Under the pieces are notes generated by a model. That model was not told where the DNA came from. It made no database searches and saw nothing but the letters and a program-made list of their open reading frames with translations. Source: Polyangium sp. y55x31 (GTDB lineage: Bacteria > Myxococcota_A > Polyangia > Polyangiales > Polyangiaceae). Taken from it: a stretch of 64,000 bases of DNA. How positions within the stretch are numbered: position 1 is the stretch's first letter; the number at the start of each line of letters is the position of its first letter. The position numbers were made by a program, and so were the translations under genes. Of this stretch, positions 1 through 8,589 are shown piece after piece. Location: NCBI RefSeq assembly GCF_029946505.1, contig NZ_JARZHG010000010.1, positions 1 through 64,000 of the forward strand, read 5' to 3'.

Positions 1-351
1 GGCTTGCGGCGGCGCGGGGGGCACCGCGGGGGCCGGCGGAGGCGCAGGCGCGGCTTGCGGCGCAGGCGGAGGCGCAGGCGCGGCTTGCGGCGCAGGCGGA
101 GGCGCAGGCGCGGCTTGCGGCGCAGGCGCGGGCGCAGCGGCAAGCAAGGGCGCGATGTCCGCGGCCGCCTTGAAAAGCTCGAGCGAGCGCATGTCCTTGT
201 CGGCGTCCGAGGCCTGCTCCGCGGCGCGCTTCAGCCAGCGCAGCGCTTCGGCTCGCTCCCCGCGGCCCCACAGCGCGGAGGCCGTCGACAGCGCCCAGTG
301 GACATCCTCGTCGTCGTCGTCTTTCGGGGGCGGGATCGGGCTATCAACCAT
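1..351 (-). CDS. Ala/Pro-rich protein with helical N-terminus (3' end outside window)
   Basis: Only the first 117 codons lie in the window; the ATG is at 349-351 on the minus strand and no stop is reached. The N-terminus is MVDSPIPPPKDDDDEDVHWA, followed by about 60 residues that look like one or two TPR-type helical pairs (ALWGRGERAEALRWLKRAAE). After residue 78 it becomes an Ala/Pro/Gln low-complexity tract built from 30-bp DNA repeats. I do not recognise a specific function. Proteins with this acidic start and helical repeat are, from memory, common in myxobacteria. It is divergent from the kinase at 642, with about 290 bp between them. Confidence 0.6.
   Translation of the reverse strand, partial: MVDSPIPPPKDDDDEDVHWALSTASALWGRGERAEALRWLKRAAEQASDADKDMRSLELFKAAADIAPLLAAAPAPAPQAAPAPPPAPQAAPAPPPAPQAAPAPPPAPAVPPAPPQA
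31..120. repeat. 30-bp tandem repeat inside coding sequence
   Basis: Two perfect 30-bp units lie at 61-90 and 91-120, with a diverged unit at 31-60. Each encodes a ten-residue Ala/Pro/Gln segment of the minus-strand protein at the left edge. The unit length is a multiple of three, so copy-number change would keep the frame. Confidence 0.75.
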
Positions 352-554
352 GGTCGTCGCGCTCGTTTGCCTCGCAGTTTGCCCAATACCACGACTCTCC
401 TCGCGCCGTCTCCCGCCGCGCACGGGCCCGCCCCGGCGCGCGCCGCGGCCCTGCCGGAAACCGCTCGAATTTTCCTCACGGGCACGCCTCACCGTGCGCG
501 CAATTGCCTTCCCATGCGATTCCGCTGCTTCCTCTTGAGCCGCGAGCGGCGATC

Positions 555-581
555 GTGACACCCTCCCCTGCGCGGTAGCAT
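555..581 (+). promoter_or_regulatory. Possible promoter of the first kinase gene
   Basis: GTGACA at 555-560 resembles a -35 hexamer and TAGCAT at 576-581 a -10 hexamer. The 15-bp spacer is short. The same TAGCAT hexamer sits upstream of the genes at 21233 and 30123, which is the main reason for listing it. Confidence 0.3.
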
Positions 582-641
582 TCGCTCCCCTTGTCCCTCG
601 CGGTCCCGCTGCCGAGGACGACGCATCCCAGAGGATCCTCG

Positions 642-2414
642 TTGTTGCTTCATAACCGAGATCTCAAGCCCGGCGTCACGCTAGGACGCTACGAGATCCT
701 CATGCCCGTGGCGCAGGGCGGGATGGCCGCCGTGTGGGCCGCTCGCATGGTCGGCTCGCGCGGCTTCCAGAAGATCGTCGCCATCAAGACGATGCTGCCG
801 GGCCTCTCGGAAGATCCCGAGTTCGAGGCGATGTTCCTCGACGAGGCGCGGCTCGCAGCGCGCATCCGGCACCCGCACGTCGCCGAGATCCTCGACCTCG
901 GCGACGAGAACGGCGTGCTCTACATCGTGATGGAGTGGATCAACGGAGAGTCGCTCTTCGTGATCAACCGCAACGCCAAGGACCAAGGCGGCTTCCCCCT
1001 GCCCTTGCTGCTGCGCATGCTCTCGAGCGCCTGCGCAGGCCTGCACGCCGCGCACGAGATGCGCGACGACGACGGCCGCCCGCTCGGCCTCGTGCACCGC
1101 GACGTGAACCCCGCGAACGTCATGGTCTCGTACGACGGGATCGTGAAGATCGTCGACTTCGGCGTCGCGAAGGCCACGGCGAGCGTCACCATCACGCGCG
1201 TGCCCGGCATGCTGAAGGGCAAAGCGCACTACATGTCGCCCGAGCAGGTCCGCGGCGAGCGGCTCGATCGACGCTCCGACATCTTCTCGCTCGGTATCCT
1301 CATGTACGTGATGATCACCGGGCGGCACCCGTTCAAGGCGAGCACGGACAAGCAGACGATGGACAACATCGTCGGCACCGAGCCCGTGCCGCTCCACGAG
1401 CTCGTGCCCTCGGTGCGCCAGGATCTCGAAGCCGTGGTGATGCGCGCGCTCGCGAAACGCGTCGACGATCGCTGGCCCGACTGCGCCGAGATGCAACGCG
1501 CGCTCGATCAGATCACGAACGCCATCGGCGCCGCCGTGACCGACGGCGACGTGGCTTCGTTCGTGCGTCAATTGATGGGTGAGCGCTCGTCGCAACGCCG
1601 CGCCGAGATCTCCGCCGCGATCCAGGCCGCAGACGCCCGCGGATCCGAAGCCGCGGAGGCGCCCGTGTCGCGGCGGACCGAAGGGCCTATGTCGCGAAGG
1701 CGCGGCGGCACGCCGTCGTCGCGCGGCGCTTCGCTCGAAGGCATCATCCCGATCTCGCTCGAAGTTGGCGAGTCCGCGCCGCCTCCACCACCGGCGATCG
1801 TCGTCCCGAGCGTGCCCCCTCCCCCGCCGTCCGCAGCGCCGGCGCTCGTCACGACGAAGCGCAAGCGGTCGGTCTGGCCATGGCTCGGCCTCACACTCGT
1901 CGCAGCGCTCGGCGGCGCAGGCGCGGCCCTTCACCTCGGCCATTTGCCCTGGGCCGAGCCGCTCGTCCCGCCGGCGCTGCGCTGGCTCTTGCCTCCGCCG
2001 AAAGCCGAAGCCACGCCCGCACCACCTCCGCCGCCCGCGAGCGTCGCGCCCGCGCCAAGCGCCGCGCCTCCCGCGACCGCAGTCCCTTCCGCTTCCGCGA
2101 GCGCGCCAAGCGACGAAGCGCTGGCCCTCGATGCAGGCGCGCCGAGTGACGCAGGCTCCGACGCAGGCGACGCAGGCGACGCGGGCACAGACGCAAGCGA
2201 CGCCGGCTCCGACGCCCTCGACGGCGGCTTGCCCGACGGCGGCGGCTACAGGTTTCTCCCGCCGAACCCCGGCGGCGGCTGGAAGCGCATCGACGGTCTC
2301 TGGTACCCGCCCCCATGGTGGCGGCCGCCGTCACGCCTGCCCGGCGGATCCACGACGGCCGCGCCGACGGGCGCCGCGCCCAAGGTCGATCCGAGCGATC
2401 CGTACGGCGAGTAG
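642..2414 (+). CDS. Membrane-anchored Ser/Thr protein kinase
   Basis: Hanks-type kinase that should phosphorylate proteins on Ser/Thr in the cytoplasm. Residue numbers assume the TTG at 642, chosen because AGAGGA lies about 10 bases upstream; the frame stays open to a TTG at 591 without a ribosome site. The kinase domain spans about residues 15-290, with a Gly-loop (AQGGMAAVW), the ATP-binding Lys at about 49 (VAIKTM), the catalytic loop HRDVNPANV from about 152, and DFGVAKA. The catalytic loop lacks the Lys of HRDLKPxN. A Pro/Ala linker and one membrane helix (about 409-435) follow, so the Asp/Ala/Gly-rich tail (repeats of DAG) should face outward. No sensor domain is recognised. The end is followed 11 bp later by a hairpin mosaic repeat. 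Confidence 0.88.
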   Translation: MLLHNRDLKPGVTLGRYEILMPVAQGGMAAVWAARMVGSRGFQKIVAIKTMLPGLSEDPEFEAMFLDEARLAARIRHPHVAEILDLGDENGVLYIVMEWINGESLFVINRNAKDQGGFPLPLLLRMLSSACAGLHAAHEMRDDDGRPLGLVHRDVNPANVMVSYDGIVKIVDFGVAKATASVTITRVPGMLKGKAHYMSPEQVRGERLDRRSDIFSLGILMYVMITGRHPFKASTDKQTMDNIVGTEPVPLHELVPSVRQDLEAVVMRALAKRVDDRWPDCAEMQRALDQITNAIGAAVTDGDVASFVRQLMGERSSQRRAEISAAIQAADARGSEAAEAPVSRRTEGPMSRRRGGTPSSRGASLEGIIPISLEVGESAPPPPPAIVVPSVPPPPPSAAPALVTTKRKRSVWPWLGLTLVAALGGAGAALHLGHLPWAEPLVPPALRWLLPPPKAEATPAPPPPPASVAPAPSAAPPATAVPSASASAPSDEALALDAGAPSDAGSDAGDAGDAGTDASDAGSDALDGGLPDGGGYRFLPPNPGGGWKRIDGLWYPPPWWRPPSRLPGGSTTAAPTGAAPKVDPSDPYGE

Positions 2415-2425
2415 GTAGCGTCGCG

Positions 2426-2528
2426 CCGGGGTTTCACCCCGGACCCGACCAGGGGCTCTTCGCCCCTGGACCCGAACCAGGGCGCAGCCCTGGACCAAGG
2501 GTGCATCGACCGCGATGCGGTCGATGCA
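2426..2528 (+). repeat. Four-hairpin mosaic repeat, copy A
   Basis: Four hairpins follow one another: H1 at 2426-2442 (CCGGGGTTTCACCCCGG), H2 at 2449-2469 (arms CCAGGGGC/GCCCCTGG), H3 at 2477-2493 (CCAGGGC/GCCCTGG) and H4 at 2502-2528 (TGCATCGACCGC/GCGGTCGATGCA around GAT). Loops differ between copies while stems stay paired. H1 starts 11 bp after the kinase stop. The element fills the space between two convergent genes. Copies B-F are elsewhere in the window. Frames reading through it give GFHPGPDQG-type peptides that should not be annotated as protein. Confidence 0.85.
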
Positions 2529-2536
2529 AAGCCGTA

Positions 2537-3310
2537 TCAGTAGAGGCCCGTTTGCTCGGGCAAGCAGACGCCCATCGCGCAGAGCAGAAGGTCGATGTCC
2601 GCGCCCGCGCAGCTCACCTGACGCGCGCAGTAGTCATCGTATGCACACAAACGATGGCAGGACTGATCCGATCCGAGCGCGCGCACGTTCATGAGGCAAG
2701 CCCAGCCCGCCGTGAGCCACAAGCCCTCGGCCTTGTCGAAGAGGCAAACCTCCTTGCGCTCCTCCGGATCGAAGACCTCGGCCGTGCAAGCGTCGCGCTC
2801 GATCTTCTCGCGCGACTTCCCCATCGTGTTGAGCATGTACGTGAAGTCGCAAGCGCCCGCCGAGGTCGAATCGCGCGCGACGCGGTAGCGCAGCGTGGGG
2901 ATGTCGAGCGAGCGTTGACGCACGCCCCGCAACATCGCGACGAACTGGTTGTTGCCGCCGTCTTCCTTCGGCCCCTCGCGCAGCGCCGCGAGGATCTGCT
3001 CGTTCTGCTGCTCGACGCCGGGATCCTCTTTGTCGGAGTAGCCGAGCCGGATGTACTTCTCGGGCGTCTTCGTCGTGCACGGCTTGGCGTGCTCCCAGAG
3101 CTTCTCGCTCACGACGGGCGGGCGCTTCGTCCCCTCACGCTTGCACACGCCGATCGCGCCCGCGGGCACGGCGCCCGAAGCGCGATCCGTCGGTTGACCC
3201 GGCGGCTCCTGGATGAACTCCGTCGACGTGCAGCTCACCGCTCCCACAGTCACCACGAGCCCCGTCACGGCGAGGGCGGCGATCCGATGCAACGCGCTCT
3301 TCGTACCCAC
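2537..3310 (-). CDS. Lipoprotein of unknown function
   Basis: The 257-residue product starts at a GTG at 3310 and has a basic N-region, a hydrophobic segment (AALAVTGLVVTVGAV) and a possible lipobox ending at Cys27 (AVSC). The mature part is soluble, charged and has about ten cysteines, which suits a disulfide-bonded periplasmic or outer-membrane-attached protein. The C-terminal third has several spaced cysteines (CLMNVRALGSDQSC, CAYDDYCARQVSC). I recognise no enzyme motif. It converges on the kinase at 642, and copy A of the mosaic repeat lies between the two ends. Confidence 0.75.
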   Translation of the reverse strand: MGTKSALHRIAALAVTGLVVTVGAVSCTSTEFIQEPPGQPTDRASGAVPAGAIGVCKREGTKRPPVVSEKLWEHAKPCTTKTPEKYIRLGYSDKEDPGVEQQNEQILAALREGPKEDGGNNQFVAMLRGVRQRSLDIPTLRYRVARDSTSAGACDFTYMLNTMGKSREKIERDACTAEVFDPEERKEVCLFDKAEGLWLTAGWACLMNVRALGSDQSCHRLCAYDDYCARQVSCAGADIDLLLCAMGVCLPEQTGLY

Positions 3311-3432
3311 GAACGCACGGTATCACCGCGGAGGGCCCGGACAGAAATCCTCGGTGACGAAAGGCGCCTGACCGAAGGCCAAGTGGCCGGATCTTTTGGA
3401 TATTTGGGCCGAGAACGGGAAGCCGTGGGGGC

Positions 3433-4560
3433 TCAGGCGCCCATCGCGGTCTGCTCGATCAGGTGATCGACGATCGCCTGCACACTTTGCGTCTTCTGGA
3501 AGACGGCGAGCTGTTTGTCGGCGCTCGTGCCTTCCCTGAGGATGCCGCGGACGCGGTCGAGCTCGGCCTGGGACTTGAAGATCACCGCCGCCTCCTCGAC
3601 GAAATCGAGCAACTCGCCGATGAGCACGCGCACGGGCACCTGCTCCTGCTTGCCGAAATCGATGAGCTGACCGTCGATGCCGTAGCGCAGCGCGCGCCAC
3701 TTGTTCTCCTCGATGAGCTCGCGCGCGTACTCGCGGAAGCCCATGTTCTTCCGGTAGAGCAGGTAGAGCTTGCCCATGAGCGCCTGGATGAGCGCCGTCA
3801 GCGCGACGGTGTCGTCGATGCGCGTGGTCATGTCGCAGATGCGCACCTCGACCGTGTCGAAGAACGGATGGGCGCGGACGTCCCACCAGATCTTCTTCGC
3901 GTTGTCGATACAGCCCGTCTTCACGAGCAGATCCACGTACGACTGGAACTGCGCGTACGAGTCGAAGTGGCCCGGGATGCCCGTGCGCGGGAAGCGCTTG
4001 AAGATCTCGCTGCGAATGCTCTTCAGGCCCGACGAGCGGCCGAGCCAGAACGGCGAGCTCGTCGAGAGCGCGAGGATGTGCGGCAGGAAGTAACGGACCT
4101 GGTTCGCGAGCGCCATCGCGACCTCCTTGTCCTTGATGCCGACGTGCACGTGGAGGCCGAAGATCAGGTTCGCGCGCGCGACGTCCTGCAGGTCCTCGAC
4201 GATCACCTTATAGCGCTCGCCGTCGGTGATCTCCTGCTTCTTCCAGTCGCTGAAGGGGTGCGTGCCGGCCGCGACGATCCGAAGGCCGTGCTTGCCCGCG
4301 AGCGCGCTGAGCTCGCCGCGCAGCTCGCAGATCTCCTGGCGCGCTTGTCGGATGTCGCGGCAGATGCCCGTGCCCGTCTCGACGACCGACTGATGCATCT
4401 CGGGCCGCACGCGCTCGCGCAGGATCGAGTGCTTCCCGCCCTCGAGGAGCTGACTCACGTAGGAGCGGAGCTCGCGCGTGTCGGGGTGGACGATCTGGAA
4501 CTCTTCCTCGATACCGAGCGTGAATTGACCGTCGAGCAGACCCTGGACCGTGGTGCTCAT
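3433..4560 (-). CDS. GCS2/YbdK-family carboxylate-amine ligase
   Basis: This 375-residue protein belongs to the glutamate-cysteine ligase type 2 family, ATP-dependent ligases that join a carboxylate (often the gamma-carboxyl of Glu) to an amine. Diagnostic blocks are the N-terminal GIEEEFQIV with the metal-binding Glu cluster, GLHVHVGIKDKE near the middle, and LSTSSPFWLGRSSGLKSIR. Length fits the family. It is the last of three minus-strand genes; its ATG overlaps the preceding gene's TGA by four bases (4557-4560), so translation is coupled. The substrate cannot be read from the sequence. A role as a plain glutathione enzyme is possible, but two ATP-grasp partners suggest a small-peptide or amide product. 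Confidence 0.88.
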   Translation of the reverse strand: MSTTVQGLLDGQFTLGIEEEFQIVHPDTRELRSYVSQLLEGGKHSILRERVRPEMHQSVVETGTGICRDIRQARQEICELRGELSALAGKHGLRIVAAGTHPFSDWKKQEITDGERYKVIVEDLQDVARANLIFGLHVHVGIKDKEVAMALANQVRYFLPHILALSTSSPFWLGRSSGLKSIRSEIFKRFPRTGIPGHFDSYAQFQSYVDLLVKTGCIDNAKKIWWDVRAHPFFDTVEVRICDMTTRIDDTVALTALIQALMGKLYLLYRKNMGFREYARELIEENKWRALRYGIDGQLIDFGKQEQVPVRVLIGELLDFVEEAAVIFKSQAELDRVRGILREGTSADKQLAVFQKTQSVQAIVDHLIEQTAMGA

Positions 4561-5948
4561 GAATCTCCCTCGATGATGAACGTGGGGACCGTTCCCGCCC
4601 CCGCATGAACGTTGCACATGTTCGTCGCGGATAACCTGCCCAGCATACCGCCGAGCTCGCCGCGGAACAGGATCGGATCGAGCTCGATGTGACGCCGAGA
4701 GAAGTAGAGCTCGCCCGCCGCCCCGACCTCCGGGAACATCGACGTCGGTAACGAAACGCGGAGCTGCAAAACGGACGGATCGACGAGCGCGAGCTTCAGC
4801 GCTCGCTCCCAGACGCTGCTCTCGACGTTCGCGCCGATCACCACGCCGCGACCGCCGACCTCGTCGTTCGGCTTGAGCACGAGGCGCGCGCGGTTGTCGC
4901 GCGCCCACGGAACGAGGTCGATCTCCGCGCCGTCCGGCCCTTCGGTCTTCATCTCCTCGACGCGCCTCGTCCACGGGATGAACTGGCGCACGGCGGCGCT
5001 CTCGTCCTTCGTGTAGAGCGCCGTCACGCGTGGATCGAAGAGCAAGGCGAAGAGGACCTTCTTGTCGAGCAGCTTCGCGCGGAAGCTGTTCACGACGCAC
5101 ACGACACGCGCCTTGTACGCCTCGATGAGCGGGCGCACCTCGTCCTCGCGGCCGAGCAGCTCGCTCGTGAGCACGCGGCGGTAGACGAGATCGATCTCCT
5201 CGCCCTTCGCCGAGAGCTTGCCGTCGCGGTAGTCGAGCTCGCGCGGATCGACGAAACGCGCCGGGATGCCGTGCAGCCGGAAGCGCTCGCAGATCATGTC
5301 GAACTCGGTCCGCGTCGCGACCTCCTGCCAGTCGACGACAGCGACCTTGGGGACGTGCGTCCCGCCGAACTCGTGCCACGCGTCGAGGATCGAGCCGACG
5401 AGGCTGTTGCCCGCGTAGACCGGCGTGACCGGCGAGACGCGGGCGAACTCGCGCATCGGCTGGAAGGCCTCGAAGAGCTCGGTGAGCCTGTCGGCGTAGC
5501 TCGGGCCGAAGGCACCCTCGGCGTTGAGCTCGACGAACGAGAGCTCGGGTCCCGCGAGGATCGCGTCGAGGCGCGTGACGACGCCGACGGACTCGAAGGC
5601 CGGGTTGTAGGAGAAGAGCCGCCGCTCGCCGTCCGTCAGGCCCATGAGCTCGAGGAGCGCCGGGTCTGCGAGGACGAGGTCCTTCGCCTTGATGACGGCG
5701 CTGCGGAAGTGCCGGAGCGCTCCGAGGAGCAGGTTGTACTGGGCGCGGAGGACGAAGTTCGGGCGAAGGAACGTGCAGAGAGGTCGACCGGCGAAGACGG
5801 CGCCTCGCGCCACCATGCGCTCGAGAAGGGCGAGGTGATCCTCGCCCCCTCGATCCACGTAAGCCGTGAGCGCGTCGTGGTAGCGGTCGACGGCTGCGTC
5901 GAGCGCGGCGGTGAAGGGGTGCTTCGACGGCCGCTCGCGGGTGGTCAC
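4557..5948 (-). CDS. ATP-grasp-like ligase, middle gene of three-ligase cassette
   Basis: 463 residues. The C-terminal half carries ATP-grasp-like blocks: ARLVLKPNDEVGGRGVVIG (a nucleotide-binding strand and Gly-rich loop) and an earlier acidic segment FVELNAEGAFGPSYADRLT. The order of blocks suggests the circularly permuted or glutathionylspermidine-synthase-like branch of ATP-grasp, but I cannot assign it firmly. These enzymes form amide bonds through an acyl-phosphate. The gene overlaps its neighbours by four bases on both sides (ATGA at 5945-5948 and 4557-4560), the arrangement expected for proteins made in fixed ratio. No signal peptide; cytoplasmic. Confidence 0.78.
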   Translation of the reverse strand: MTTRERPSKHPFTAALDAAVDRYHDALTAYVDRGGEDHLALLERMVARGAVFAGRPLCTFLRPNFVLRAQYNLLLGALRHFRSAVIKAKDLVLADPALLELMGLTDGERRLFSYNPAFESVGVVTRLDAILAGPELSFVELNAEGAFGPSYADRLTELFEAFQPMREFARVSPVTPVYAGNSLVGSILDAWHEFGGTHVPKVAVVDWQEVATRTEFDMICERFRLHGIPARFVDPRELDYRDGKLSAKGEEIDLVYRRVLTSELLGREDEVRPLIEAYKARVVCVVNSFRAKLLDKKVLFALLFDPRVTALYTKDESAAVRQFIPWTRRVEEMKTEGPDGAEIDLVPWARDNRARLVLKPNDEVGGRGVVIGANVESSVWERALKLALVDPSVLQLRVSLPTSMFPEVGAAGELYFSRRHIELDPILFRGELGGMLGRLSATNMCNVHAGAGTVPTFIIEGDS

Positions 5949-6925
5949 GTGCCTCTATCCCACCGGATGGGTTCGACCTCGGCGGCCATCTTGCTCCAGG
6001 CGTAGCGGTCGCGGATCGTGCGTCCCTCCTTCGCGGCTTTGACGCAGAACTCGACCATCCAGTCGGTGACCGTATCGAAGAAGCGCTCGCCGAGGTGCTC
6101 GATGTGCATGTCGGGCGCGGGGTTCGTGAAGTCGATGGCGTACGGGACGCCGTCCTTGATGGCGAACTCGACCGAGTTCATGTCGTAGCCGAGCGCGTGG
6201 TTCAGGCGCAGCGCGTCGTTGACGATCCGGTCGTGCAGGTCCTGCGGGAGCCAGCGCTCCTGGTCGCGGAAGATGTAACGACCGCGCAGGCCCGTCGGGC
6301 CGATCTGCTTCGGGTCGTACTGGATCGTGAGGACGCGCTCGCGACCGATGCAGATGCAGCGCGCGTAGTCGTCGAAGTCGATGAACTCCTGCAGCGTCAT
6401 CACGTTGAGGTTCGAGGCGTCGTAGGCGCGCAGCAGATCCATCGGGGTGCGCACGACCGTCACGTCCTTCCAGCCGCCGCCGTCGGCGGGCTTCAGGATC
6501 GCGGGGAACCCCACGTATTCGACGATCGCGTCCCAGTTGAGCGGGAACTCGAGGTTGCGCAGCGACCGGTTCTTGTCGATCGCGGGGATGTAGTCCTTCT
6601 GCGGGAGCATCACCGTGCGCGGCGTGGCGACGCCGAGGCGCGAGGCGAGCGAGTAGCCGAAGAACTTGTCGTCGGCGCTCCACCAGAAGGGGTCGTTGAT
6701 GACGTACGCGCCGCCGAGGGCCGCGGCCTTGAGGTAGAAGCGGTAGTGCTTGACCTCCTGGCTGATGCGGTCGACGAGGACGCGGTACGGGGAGACGAAG
6801 CGCTCCGGCGTCCCTCCGATCTTCGCGAACTCCGCCTGGATGCCCGGGACTCGGTTGCAGCGCTCGATGAACGCCTGGGGGAAGGACTGCTCCCAGCCCG
6901 CGAGAATGCCGATCCGCTCCGTCAT
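5945..6925 (-). CDS. ATP-grasp ligase, first gene of three-ligase cassette
   Basis: 326 residues from the ATG at 6925. Visible ATP-grasp features are AILKPADGGGWKDV (nucleotide-binding strand and loop), LQEFIDFDDYARC, and NSVEFAIKDGVPYAIDFTN near the C-terminus, where Glu and Asn would hold Mg2+. This resembles RimK/D-Ala-D-Ala-ligase-like enzymes that join an amino acid to a carboxylate. A longer in-frame extension exists upstream but it runs over the tRNA promoter region and lacks this codon use. It overlaps the next gene by four bases. The promoter should lie in 6926-7064, shared with the divergent tRNA-Val gene. Confidence 0.82.
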   Translation of the reverse strand: MTERIGILAGWEQSFPQAFIERCNRVPGIQAEFAKIGGTPERFVSPYRVLVDRISQEVKHYRFYLKAAALGGAYVINDPFWWSADDKFFGYSLASRLGVATPRTVMLPQKDYIPAIDKNRSLRNLEFPLNWDAIVEYVGFPAILKPADGGGWKDVTVVRTPMDLLRAYDASNLNVMTLQEFIDFDDYARCICIGRERVLTIQYDPKQIGPTGLRGRYIFRDQERWLPQDLHDRIVNDALRLNHALGYDMNSVEFAIKDGVPYAIDFTNPAPDMHIEHLGERFFDTVTDWMVEFCVKAAKEGRTIRDRYAWSKMAAEVEPIRWDRGT

Positions 6926-7064
6926 GCGACTCTCCGTTCCTCCTCGGGCCGCCCGTCGCGGCCAGGGCGCGCGCATTGATCGTGCGCCCGCGCCTCGACT
7001 CTAGCCCGATTGTCCGGCCAGGCGGAAGTTTGGCGTGGCGTGATCCGCCCCAGAAAAAAACCTC

Positions 7065-7092
7065 TTGACGGAAAAGGTCCCCCGAGTAGACT
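7065..7092 (+). promoter_or_regulatory. tRNA-Val promoter
   Basis: TTGACG at 7065-7070 and TAGACT at 7087-7092 are separated by 16 bp, a good housekeeping-sigma promoter. The tRNA begins 18 bp downstream of the -10 element. Confidence 0.65.
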
Positions 7093-7109
7093 CCGCGGCC
7101 TCTCCGTCG

Positions 7110-7181
7110 GGGCGGGTAGCTCAGCGGTAGAGCGTTGGCCTTACAAGCCGATGGTCGCAGGTTCGAACCCTGTCCCGCCCA
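7110..7181 (+). tRNA. tRNA-Val (anticodon TAC)
   Basis: A complete cloverleaf: acceptor GGGCGGG/CCCGCCC, D arm GCTC/GAGC, anticodon stem TTGGC/GCCGA around loop CTTACAA (anticodon TAC), and T arm GCAGG/CCTGT with loop TTCGAAC. The discriminator is A at 7181. The 3' end reads ACCC, so CCA is not fully encoded and must be added by tRNA nucleotidyltransferase. Confidence 0.95.
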
Positions 7182-7241
7182 CCCGGCTCCCCATCGAAGT
7201 TGATGAGAGTCGGAGGCGGAAAAAAAAAAGAAAACAGGGGC

Positions 7242-7270
7242 TTGCAAACGGAGAACAAGGCTGGTAAACA
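7242..7270 (+). promoter_or_regulatory. tRNA-Asp promoter
   Basis: TTGCAA at 7242-7247 and TAAACA at 7265-7270 have 17 bp between them. The promoter lies between the two tRNA genes, about 50 bp before tRNA-Asp, so the two are probably transcribed separately as well as together. Confidence 0.5.
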
Positions 7271-7319
7271 CCGGCCCCGTCAGCGAGAACGAAACAGCGA
7301 CGACGCAGTTCGCCACATT

Positions 7320-7393
<74 letters not shown>

Positions 7394-7413
7394 CTCGATC
7401 GTATGCAGTACGA

Positions 7414-7450
7414 AACAGCCGATCCCGAAAGGGTTCGGCTGTTTTGCTTT
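7414..7450 (+). terminator. Rho-independent terminator after tRNA-Asp
   Basis: AACAGCCGATCCC and GGGTTCGGCTGTT form a long stem around a GAAA loop, followed by TTTGCTTTT. It ends the tRNA transcript. Confidence 0.8.
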
Positions 7451-7494
7451 TGTCCGCCCGCTCGGCGCTCGGTGGTCTTGCCCAGGCCCCTCGT

Positions 7495-7598
7495 AGAAAC
7501 CGCGCATCGCGCGGTTTCTGCGCCTTCGGTCCAGGCCGTGCCTGGTCCGGGGTGCAGGGGGCGGACAGCCCCCTGCTGGGGTCCGGGGCAAAGCCCCG
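7495..7598 (-). repeat. Four-hairpin mosaic repeat, copy B
   Basis: Reading on the plus strand the order is H4 (7495-7519, AGAAACCGCGC/GCGCGGTTTCT), H3 (7531-7545), H2 (7554-7576) and H1 (7584-7598), the reverse of copy A. H1 ends 15 bp from the stop of the minus-strand lipoprotein at 7614. The tag GGTCTTGCC, also present beside copies D and E, lies just outside H4. Confidence 0.8.
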
Positions 7599-7613
7599 CG
7601 CGCATCCCATCCC

Positions 7614-8441
7614 TCAGGATTCCGAGACGGCGCCTGCCTTCGAGACGTTGAACGAGAACGACTTCGCGCCGCTCGTCAACGTGACCTTGATCGTGTCCTC
7701 GTCGACGCGCGCGAAGCTCATCGCGATCGAGCGCTCCTTGGGATCTGCGAGCCTGTACGTCCCTGCCTGCGGCACGGGATCGACCCAGCGGAACTCGACG
7801 CCTTCGATCGAGAGGTCCCACGTCCCGCCTTGCCCTGTCCATGCGCGCGAGCCGTCGACCTGAAAGCCCTCGGCGAGCCCGCCTTCGAGTGCGCGTTGCG
7901 TGCGGTCGCCCGTGCCCTTGCCGGTCTTGCCGTCGGACAGGCGCGTCCAGTCGAGCTCGTGCACGACGTGGCGCGTCTCGTCGGCTGCGCTCCACGTGAC
8001 CTCGGCTGTGCCGCTCACCTCGACGCGACCGTTCGAAAGCTTTGTCCACGTATGATTCACGACGACGTCGCTCATGTCGTTCTTCGTCACCGTGATCTCG
8101 TGCGTGCCGCTGTACGTGTTGCCCTTGTAGGTGCAGCTCCCGGGGTTCTTGCCGTACTCGACTTTGAGCGTCGCGCCCGTGAGCGTGACGGCGGCGCACG
8201 GGAGCTGCGACGTGACGAAGTCGCGGATCTCCTGTGCCGCGGTCTCTGCGGCCTGGCCGATGGTGAAGTCGGTGGTGATCTCGATGCTGCCCGAGGTGAC
8301 GTTCTCGGCGTCGCCCGAGATGCTGGCCTCTTGCACGGCTTGCAGCGCCTCGGCCGTCGTCATCTCTTCTTGCTTGCGACAGGACGTGGTGGCGAGCGTG
8401 GCGGGGATCAACAGGGCGATGGCAAAAGCGCGCGTGTGCAT
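7614..8441 (-). CDS. Secreted or lipoprotein, beta-rich, unknown function
   Basis: 275 residues from an ATG at 8441. An N-terminal signal (MHTRAFAIALLIPATLATTSC) ends at Cys21 and could be a lipobox, though TTSC is a weak one. The mature region reads as alternating beta strands with many Thr/Asp/Gly turns (DRTQRALEGGLAEGFQVDG, SIEGVEFRWVDPVPQAGTY), which suggests a beta-sandwich or propeller fragment. No known domain recognised. It is a single gene between copy B of the mosaic repeat and the divergent exonuclease III gene, so its promoter lies in 8442-8589. Confidence 0.75.
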   Translation of the reverse strand: MHTRAFAIALLIPATLATTSCRKQEEMTTAEALQAVQEASISGDAENVTSGSIEITTDFTIGQAAETAAQEIRDFVTSQLPCAAVTLTGATLKVEYGKNPGSCTYKGNTYSGTHEITVTKNDMSDVVVNHTWTKLSNGRVEVSGTAEVTWSAADETRHVVHELDWTRLSDGKTGKGTGDRTQRALEGGLAEGFQVDGSRAWTGQGGTWDLSIEGVEFRWVDPVPQAGTYRLADPKERSIAMSFARVDEDTIKVTLTSGAKSFSFNVSKAGAVSES

Positions 8442-8589
8442 GCGAGTCCCTCCTCGATGGGATGTCTGGGTGCTTTGGACACGCGACCTCCTGCGCGGGT
8501 AAAAAACGGGCGAGCGTCCGACGGCGGCGGCGAGAGATCGGATTCGCTTGACATGGCCCGGCCAAACCCTAGAGAGCTGTCTTCGACGC

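Noticed and set aside
2315-3466. Plus-strand frame across the kinase 3' end, mosaic repeat and lipoprotein
   Set aside because: It crosses the repeat (GFHPGPDQG-type sequence) and is antisense to the lipoprotein gene with a signal peptide.
7219-7236. A-rich run after tRNA-Val as a terminator
   Set aside because: It is A-rich, not T-rich, on the transcribed strand and has no preceding hairpin.
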